A DNA stretch of 59,917 nucleotides from a virus, in IMG/VR virus record IMGVR_UViG_3300026097_000024, positions 1-59,917 of that record. One strand, 5' to 3'. Position 1 is the stretch's first letter; each line of letters opens with the position of its first letter. Shown here in pieces: positions 54,889 through 59,917 of this stretch. A program made the translations under genes and the position numbers. The notes below the pieces were generated by a model that had not been told where the DNA came from, did not search any database, and worked only from the letters and a program-made list of their open reading frames with translations.

Positions 54889-56154
54889 ATGACGATACAT
54901 TTTAAAGATTCAAATAATTTTTGTGTAGCACCGTGGATGCATCTACATGTGATTAATGATGGGAGAGCATTTGCTTGCTGTCAGACTCCTTTGACTGACG
55001 AGAATAGTTTTGGCAATATTAAGCATCAAACCCTTTTCGAAGTTGTAAATAGTAACCGTGCAAAAAACATGCGCAAAGACATGCTAGAAGGTAACCCTCT
55101 TCCAAGTTCATGTGAGCGTTGTGTTGCAAAACAAAATCATAACATGAATACAATGCGTACAGGATTAAACAGCAAGTGGTTTGACGAAACAGCAGACCTC
55201 ATTGCAAGTACAGCCGATGACGGAACAATACCAGAGCTACAATTAAAATATTGGGATTTTCGTTTCAGTAACTATTGCAATCTCGCTTGTACAACGTGTA
55301 GTCCGTTGTTTAGTACACAGTGGAGTAAAGATTTTAAAAAATTACATCCAGGTGCTGACAAGTACAGCGAAACACGCTTGATTGATTTAAAAGAGGCAAA
55401 CAAATTTTGGGATGATATAGAATATAATCTTGATGCTATGAGCGAGATACACTTTGCAGGAGGTGAACCTTTAATTATGCCAGAGCATTGGCGTATTTTG
55501 GATCTACTTGTTGAGCGTGGAAAATTTAATGTCAATCTAAGGTACAGCACAAACGGCACAACACTTGGAACTAAGAAACAGAATGTCTTAGAGTACTGGA
55601 AGAAGTTTAAGTATGTACATCTAAGTTTAAGCATCGACGGCGCAGGCGATGCATTCGAACACATTAGGTACAAAGGCAAATGGGCATCTACACTTGAAAA
55701 TCTTAAAAAGATTCGATACAGTGGAGCAGTAGACTTTTGGTATCATCCTACCGTTAGTGTGCTTAATATTTTCCGTATTACAGAACTTCACGAAGAATTG
55801 CACAAGAAAGATCTTATCCCTCTAGAAAGTGTACATCCTGAAAGAAGATTTTGTATGGAAAATTATTGGGTAGATAGATTTCATATAAATCCATTGTTTA
55901 CACCGGATTATTATGCTATTACTGTAATGCCTGAAATACTAAAAGAACAAGCAGCAGAAAAATTGACCAAGTATGGTAAAAAATTAGAAGCAGATACGGG
56001 TATTCCATTTCATGGTTGGCAAGGTATCATAGACTTTATGTACCAAGCAGACAATAGTCATTTGTGGCAACAGTTTAAATTGAAATCAAAAAAAATTGAC
56101 TATGTAAGAAACACAAATGTGTTCAAGATAAGTCCGGAATTGCTTTATGAGTAG
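54889..56154 (+). CDS. Radical SAM protein 3 (more distant relative)
   Basis: A 421-aa protein. CNLACTTC (Cys130, 134, 137) and FAGGEP (about 188-193) are the radical SAM core. An N-terminal NFCVAPWMHLHVINDGRAFA leads into CCQTP (Cys12, Cys30/31), and SCERC follows (Cys75, Cys78). The arrangement is as in the two preceding proteins but with closer spacing and a CC pair instead of CHH. A later STNGTTLGT and SLSIDGAGDAFEHIRY (about 220-265) fit later strands of the radical SAM barrel. It starts 14 bases after the previous stop. Proteins of this type occur in other marine T4-like phages, without known function. Confidence 0.85.
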   Translation: MTIHFKDSNNFCVAPWMHLHVINDGRAFACCQTPLTDENSFGNIKHQTLFEVVNSNRAKNMRKDMLEGNPLPSSCERCVAKQNHNMNTMRTGLNSKWFDETADLIASTADDGTIPELQLKYWDFRFSNYCNLACTTCSPLFSTQWSKDFKKLHPGADKYSETRLIDLKEANKFWDDIEYNLDAMSEIHFAGGEPLIMPEHWRILDLLVERGKFNVNLRYSTNGTTLGTKKQNVLEYWKKFKYVHLSLSIDGAGDAFEHIRYKGKWASTLENLKKIRYSGAVDFWYHPTVSVLNIFRITELHEELHKKDLIPLESVHPERRFCMENYWVDRFHINPLFTPDYYAITVMPEILKEQAAEKLTKYGKKLEADTGIPFHGWQGIIDFMYQADNSHLWQQFKLKSKKIDYVRNTNVFKISPELLYE

Positions 56155-56983
56155 CATACCAAAACAAACATTGTCTAATTGGTCGCGATTGACACCTGCA
56201 AATGTGAATACATTGGAGGATTTAAAACCTTTCGGCGCACTAGACCTAAAAATATTTAATCAGGTAATAAAAGAACAATCTATACCGCCCTATCAAATAA
56301 AAATTTTGCAACCCCGAGAAAGTAAATTCTGGAAGAAAAATCCATGGCAGTATACCATAAATGAATACAATTTTCGTGATGTATGGGATTTCGAAGATAC
56401 TAGAAAACGCATAGGCTTTTTTGGTTGCAGTTTTACTGCAGGAGAAGGTATAGAATCGTCTGATTTACATGTGAACATAGTGGCCAAACATTTTAATCTA
56501 AATGTTTTTAACTTCGGAGCAGGAGGGGCAAGCATTGAACGGGTTGCAAGAACCTTTAGTGCAGTCAATGGTTTGTTAGATTTAGATTATGCCGTTGTAA
56601 CTTTACCTACATGGTATAGACAATTGCACATTGATGAATTAGGTAATATGGTAAATCTAATTCCTTCTTGGATTTGCCAAGGATATAAAAAATTAGGAAG
56701 AATAATGACATCTTTAGATGAAGATTATTATGCCATTAGAGCAGCATCTAATATAAATTGGATTTATGATATTGCTAAACATAAAGGTATAAAAATATTA
56801 TTCAGTTCTTGGGATCACACTACTAATGAATTTTGCAAACACATTGCCACAGATTATACCATTAATCCTTTTCCTAATATAGATGACAAAAAAGCAAGAG
56901 ACAGGTTACACCCGGGAGTAAAATCGCAACAGGCACATGCAGATCAAATAATAAAGGGAATAAATGATAGAGCTTGGATTTAG
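56147..56983 (+). CDS. SGNH-hydrolase-like protein
   Basis: A 278-aa protein. RIGFFGCSFTAGEGIESSDL (residues about 88-107) provides the nucleophile block, with Ser95 in GCSFTAGEG. FNFGAGGAS (about 121-129) is the second glycine-containing block, and DRLHPG (Asp252, His255) is the catalytic DxxH block near the C-terminus. The usual GxND block is not clear: VVTLPTWYRQ lies where it is expected. Family members are esterases, often deacylating or acetylating sugars, which would suit the neighbouring glycosyltransferases. No signal peptide is seen. It overlaps the radical SAM gene by 8 bases and the next gene by 20. Confidence 0.7.
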   Translation: MSSIPKQTLSNWSRLTPANVNTLEDLKPFGALDLKIFNQVIKEQSIPPYQIKILQPRESKFWKKNPWQYTINEYNFRDVWDFEDTRKRIGFFGCSFTAGEGIESSDLHVNIVAKHFNLNVFNFGAGGASIERVARTFSAVNGLLDLDYAVVTLPTWYRQLHIDELGNMVNLIPSWICQGYKKLGRIMTSLDEDYYAIRAASNINWIYDIAKHKGIKILFSSWDHTTNEFCKHIATDYTINPFPNIDDKKARDRLHPGVKSQQAHADQIIKGINDRAWI

Positions 56984-57929
56984 AAATATTGAAAATGATG
57001 TTAAATTTATCTATATAGAGCCATACAAAACAGAGTTAGCAAATGTTTGGCTTAGCCAGCTTGACAGATTGTTAGAAACACACAGCGAAAAGATATTTCA
57101 AAAAAATTTTAGTCTTTTGGGATTTCACAACAATTATAGAACTATAGAACACATTTGTGATGATCTTGAGCGCAGCATTGCTGTCATAAACAAATATTCC
57201 GATTATAAAATTTTACAAGATTTTTCTCCGCTAAGATATGGTTACAATCAAGAACTACTTAATCTTTTACATCATCATTTCGAAGTTACTCAAGGACAAT
57301 TATGGAATCCGGGTAGTGTAATAGCTCAATCAAACGGGGCAACTAGATTATCGATCTGTTATCTCAACCATTGTTGTCACGAACTTGAAGCGTGGTATGA
57401 CACCGCCGCCTTAAAAAATACAAAATGTTTTAACGGTTATTTTTATTATAATCTTTTAGGAATACAAGAGCGCATAGAGTTAGACCCTAAATTTAAATCG
57501 CAATTCGTAAAAAACATTGAGGACGGGCTAGTATATTTGCACTATGCACAAACAGGAAAGACTTGGTATGAAGCATATTTAGACAACGATGATATTGTGG
57601 GAACTGATGGTATATCAGAACACCGAGTAATAAGCGGAGAATTTAACTGTTATTTTGGCACAGGTTATGAATTACCTACAGACGAAAAATTTACCATTTG
57701 GTTAGAAAGTAAAGGAGTAGATCCAAACGATCAACAACTTGCACTTGGTTATGCGCCTATAGGACAAATAAAAAATTGTCCCCACGATGAAGCCCAAGAC
57801 TTTTTTAAAGAATTTACAGACTTTTACAGTATACGATATAATAATCGTACAATTGAATATGATTTTAGGCATACAGACGAAATTTACATAAAACTTCTTA
57901 CAGACTTATGGAGTAAATGGGGCCAATAA
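56964..57929 (+). CDS. Unassigned 321-aa protein, last gene of the accessory operon
   Basis: No family is recognised. The protein has a His-rich element LLHHHFEVTQGQLWNPGSV (about residues 100-118), a double-Cys element LNHCCHELEAWYD (about 133-145), and a C-terminal aromatic SGEFNCYFGTGYELP (about 216-230). The many conserved-looking His, Cys and Asp residues would fit a metal-dependent enzyme, but no known motif is complete. Its ATG overlaps the SGNH-like gene by 20 bases, the deepest overlap in the operon, which points to coupled expression and possibly to a complex with the products upstream. Confidence 0.6.
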   Translation: MIELGFRNIENDVKFIYIEPYKTELANVWLSQLDRLLETHSEKIFQKNFSLLGFHNNYRTIEHICDDLERSIAVINKYSDYKILQDFSPLRYGYNQELLNLLHHHFEVTQGQLWNPGSVIAQSNGATRLSICYLNHCCHELEAWYDTAALKNTKCFNGYFYYNLLGIQERIELDPKFKSQFVKNIEDGLVYLHYAQTGKTWYEAYLDNDDIVGTDGISEHRVISGEFNCYFGTGYELPTDEKFTIWLESKGVDPNDQQLALGYAPIGQIKNCPHDEAQDFFKEFTDFYSIRYNNRTIEYDFRHTDEIYIKLLTDLWSKWGQ

Positions 57930-57952
57930 ATATTCCTTAAAAATAAAAGGAC

Positions 57953-57968
57953 TTTTGTAATTACAAAA
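57953..57968. other. Perfect 16-base palindrome TTTTGTAATTACAAAA
   Basis: It lies between the end of the accessory operon and the promoter of the next gene, 5 bases before that promoter's -35 box. It could be a protein-binding operator or a weak transcription end. No GC-rich terminator stem was found here. Confidence 0.4.
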
Positions 57969-57973
57969 ATTTG

Positions 57974-58002
57974 TTGACTAGTGTGTTAATATATGTTAGA
58001 AT
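57974..58002 (+). promoter_or_regulatory. Host-type sigma70 promoter for the last glycosyltransferase-like gene
   Basis: TTGACT (57974-57979), 17 bases, TAGAAT (57997-58002), immediately before the ATG at 58009. A leader of only about 0-5 bases would result, so this message may also lack a ribosome site. Confidence 0.7.
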
Positions 58003-58008
58003 AATATT

Positions 58009-58692
58009 ATGTATGATTTAGTTTTTATTTCTTATAATGAGCCTAATGCTGAAGAAAACTACAATAATCTTAAACAGAGGTTTCCTACAGTTAAACGTGT
58101 AGACGGTGTGCGGGGAATACATCAAGCACATATTGCCGCAGCTAAAAAATGCTTTACCAAAATGTTCTGGGCAATCGATGGCGATGCAAAAATTTTAGAG
58201 TCTTTTGATTTTAATTATAAAACACAAGATTATAATATAAAAACAGTCCATGTATGGCATAGTATAAATCCAATAAATGGATTAGTATATGGCTATGGCG
58301 GGGTAAAATTATTGCCTAGACAGCTCACTTTATCCATAGATATTTCAAAACCTGACATGACTACTAGTATTTCAAAAAGTTTTAAAACAATGCCTGAAAT
58401 ATCAAATATAACAGCATTCGATACTGATCCTTTTAACGTTTGGAAAAGTGCATTTCGCGAGTGTGTAAAACTTTCAAGTAAAACAATTCAAGGTCAAGTA
58501 GACAAAGAAACAGACCAGAGACTAGAAACTTGGTGTACAAAAGGTATCGAAAAACCATTAGGAAAATTTGCTATAGCAGGTGCCAATGAAGGACGGAAAT
58601 ACGGAAAAGAAAATGCAGGAAACGAAAACGCACTTAGTTCGATTAATGATTTTGACTGGTTGCAAGAATTGTTCCAGCAACAACAAATCTAA
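58009..58692 (+). CDS. Glycosyltransferase-like protein 4, paralogue of the protein at 51131
   Basis: A 227-aa protein. LVFISYNEPNAEENYNNLKQ (residues 4-23), KMFWAIDGDAKILESF (about 51-66, DGD motif), INGLVYGYGGVKLLP (about 89-103) and WKSAFRECVKLS (about 144-155) line up with the same elements of the 311-aa protein at 51131. It lacks about 80 residues in the C-terminal part and may be a reduced copy. It has its own promoter and stands apart from the operon. Its last 50 bases overlap the convergent methyltransferase-like gene. Confidence 0.65.
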   Translation: MYDLVFISYNEPNAEENYNNLKQRFPTVKRVDGVRGIHQAHIAAAKKCFTKMFWAIDGDAKILESFDFNYKTQDYNIKTVHVWHSINPINGLVYGYGGVKLLPRQLTLSIDISKPDMTTSISKSFKTMPEISNITAFDTDPFNVWKSAFRECVKLSSKTIQGQVDKETDQRLETWCTKGIEKPLGKFAIAGANEGRKYGKENAGNENALSSINDFDWLQELFQQQQI

Positions 58693-59260
58693 TTCCACGC
58701 TCGTCTGTGATTTCGTCTTCTGATAAAACGATTGAGTTTGCCGGAAGTTGAGATTTTAAATCTGTCATCGAATTTACACAATTCACATGTCCTTCAATAT
58801 CATGCATGTTGTTAGAAGTAAACACAAAGTTTGTGTTTTTCGGCCAATACGGCCAAGTGTTCATCGGAGGCATGTGTTCGCATGAAGTGTTTATGAAAAG
58901 ATCTGTGTCGTGATATCTTTTTAAATCTAAATTAAAAACATTGCCAGGAATATATTCTACATTATCTATATCGGGGAACAATCTGTTTTTGGCTATCTTT
59001 AAAACCTGTTCGTCCAAGTCAATGCAACTTATGCGTTTCACCTTGTCACACAGCCCTGGAATAAGAATGCTACCATACCAACTTCCGAAAATAATGACTT
59101 CAGAATCCGTGTTTACAAAGTGATTCCCTTCAACAAGTTCTAGCACCCGCGATTTAGATTTGAACTGGTTGTCGCTGAATGAATCTATAATATCTAAACC
59201 ATACTTGGGTTTTTCTTTAATGGTTTTTAAAGCATTTCTAAAAATAGTTTCTGTGATCAT
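58643..59260 (-). CDS. SAM-dependent methyltransferase-like protein
   Basis: A 205-aa protein. Class I methyltransferase elements are visible: SEVIIFGSWYGSILIPGL (residues about 53-70, the SAM-binding glycine loop, with one Gly replaced by Trp), RISCIDLDEQVLKIAK (about 76-91, acidic ribose-binding residue Asp81), YIPGNVFNLD (about 103-112) and the fourth strand DLFINTSCEHM. The acceptor is not indicated. It is transcribed towards the glycosyltransferase gene, overlapping its end by 50 bases. Its ATG overlaps the carbamoyltransferase stop codon by 4 bases, so the two are an operon. A sugar methyltransferase would fit the context. Confidence 0.65.
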   Translation of the reverse strand: MITETIFRNALKTIKEKPKYGLDIIDSFSDNQFKSKSRVLELVEGNHFVNTDSEVIIFGSWYGSILIPGLCDKVKRISCIDLDEQVLKIAKNRLFPDIDNVEYIPGNVFNLDLKRYHDTDLFINTSCEHMPPMNTWPYWPKNTNFVFTSNNMHDIEGHVNCVNSMTDLKSQLPANSIVLSEDEITDERGIRFVVAGTILATSQNH

Positions 59261-59917
59261 TTTTTTTTCACCACCCAGTTACCAATGACTAGAATATCTA
59301 GTCCGGACTTTTTAAATGTTGCAACAGCATCCGCGGGAGTTTCCACAACGGGCTCCTGACAGTTGAAGCTGGTGTTTAGCAACATAGGAATACCTGTTTG
59401 CCTGTAAAACTCACTGATTAGATCATAGTATCGTTGATTCTGTTCTCTGGTTATCGTTTGTATTCTAGCCGTGCCGTCGACGTGAGTGACACCTGGAATC
59501 GCATCGCTGATCACGGGCACTATTCGACTCATGAAAGGAGATGGCTGATTGGTGTTAAAATAATCTTGATAATGTTCTTCTAGCACACTGGGTGCAAATG
59601 GACGAAAGTCTTCTCTCATCTTGACGCGGTTGTTTATGATGTCTTTTATGTCAGGATTTCTAGGATCAGCTAGAATACTGCGATTGCCTAACGCTCTATT
59701 ACCACTTTCTGAACGACCCTGATACCAGCCCACAATCTTGCCAACCGCAATGGCTTCTGCTACTCTTTTATACAACTCGTCGTCGTCAAGCCGTTCGTTA
59801 TGTAATCCTTCTAACACATCAAGTTCAAAATCATGTTCTTGTCCTGCATATACGGTCGGCTCGTGGATGTTTTTGTTAATCACATAATCTGCATGCATGT
59901 AGACCCCTAATGCCTGT
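59257..59917 (-). CDS. Carbamoyltransferase (NodU/CmcH type), C-terminal part
   Basis: The frame is open through the window edge, so the start lies outside; at least 219 residues are present. IVGWYQGRSESGNRALGNRS, then ILADPRNPDIKDIIN and REDFRPFAPSVLEE are the C-terminal domain of the NodU/CmcH family, which carbamoylates sugars or antibiotics using carbamoyl phosphate and ATP. Also present is IPMLLNTSFNCQEPVVETPA, the late family motif. The frame upstream of the first in-window ATG (59898) stays open and in family style, so that ATG is probably not the true start. It is coupled to the methyltransferase-like gene by a 4-base overlap. Confidence 0.88.
   Translation of the reverse strand, partial: QALGVYMHADYVINKNIHEPTVYAGQEHDFELDVLEGLHNERLDDDELYKRVAEAIAVGKIVGWYQGRSESGNRALGNRSILADPRNPDIKDIINNRVKMREDFRPFAPSVLEEHYQDYFNTNQPSPFMSRIVPVISDAIPGVTHVDGTARIQTITREQNQRYYDLISEFYRQTGIPMLLNTSFNCQEPVVETPADAVATFKKSGLDILVIGNWVVKKK

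Noticed and set aside
1-59917. CRISPR arrays, insertion sequences or integrase/attachment sites
   Set aside because: No regularly spaced direct repeats, transposase motifs or integrase-like proteins were seen anywhere in the window.

Overview
The window is a contiguous piece of the genome of a T4-like contractile-tailed phage, most like the marine T4-type myoviruses of cyanobacteria and SAR11-type bacteria. It encodes recognisable relatives of T4 gp20, gp21, gp22, gp23, gp67, gp26, gp46, gp47, gp55, gp53, gp5, gp25 and gp6, in marine-T4 order. The DNA is visibly AT-rich, the genes are closely packed, and late-promoter-like TAAATA boxes sit in many gaps. The host cannot be named from this stretch: no photosynthesis gene and no tRNA was found.

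Layout. 1-10.5 kb (minus strand) is the head operon. Read in the direction of transcription it is a tape-measure-like protein, portal gp20, two small or unassigned proteins, an acidic gp67-like core protein, protease gp21, scaffold gp22, capsid gp23, then a UUCG terminator, a conserved virion protein and a partial fibre-like gene. At 10.5-11.6 kb (plus strand) lies a gp26-type baseplate/chaperone gene with a T-TTT-TTC slippery heptamer leading into a 77-codon -1-frame extension. At 11.6-17.2 kb (minus strand) are a membrane-segment protein, an ORF-free and strongly structured ~400-base region, a GIY-YIG protein, a 67-aa ORF, recombination subunits gp46 and gp47, and late sigma factor gp55. At 17.3-48.5 kb (plus strand) lies the baseplate and fibre operon: gp48/54-type, gp53, a large probable hub protein, gp5, gp25, gp6, a giant 5,049-aa protein, a small virion protein, three related fibre genes and a further structural protein.

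The accessory region is 48.5-59.9 kb. A host-type sigma70 promoter (TTGACT, 17 bases, TATAAT) is followed by ten tightly overlapping genes. They encode a small conserved protein, three GT-A-like glycosyltransferase-type proteins, a 191-aa unknown, three radical SAM proteins with a shared N-terminal cysteine pattern, an SGNH-hydrolase-like protein and a 321-aa unknown. A fourth glycosyltransferase-like gene has its own sigma70-type promoter. Facing it are a SAM-dependent methyltransferase-like gene and the C-terminal part of a NodU-type carbamoyltransferase. This looks like an early-expressed glycan- or peptide-modifying pathway and is the best candidate in the window for an undescribed system.

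Regulation visible in the sequence. Near-consensus host promoters precede gp47-gp46, gp55, the radical SAM operon and the last glycosyltransferase gene. TAAATA-type late promoters precede the structural genes. In the gap between gp55 and the baseplate operon the two promoter types overlap back to back. Three late genes have TAAATA exactly 5 bases before ATG, which suggests leaderless late mRNAs.
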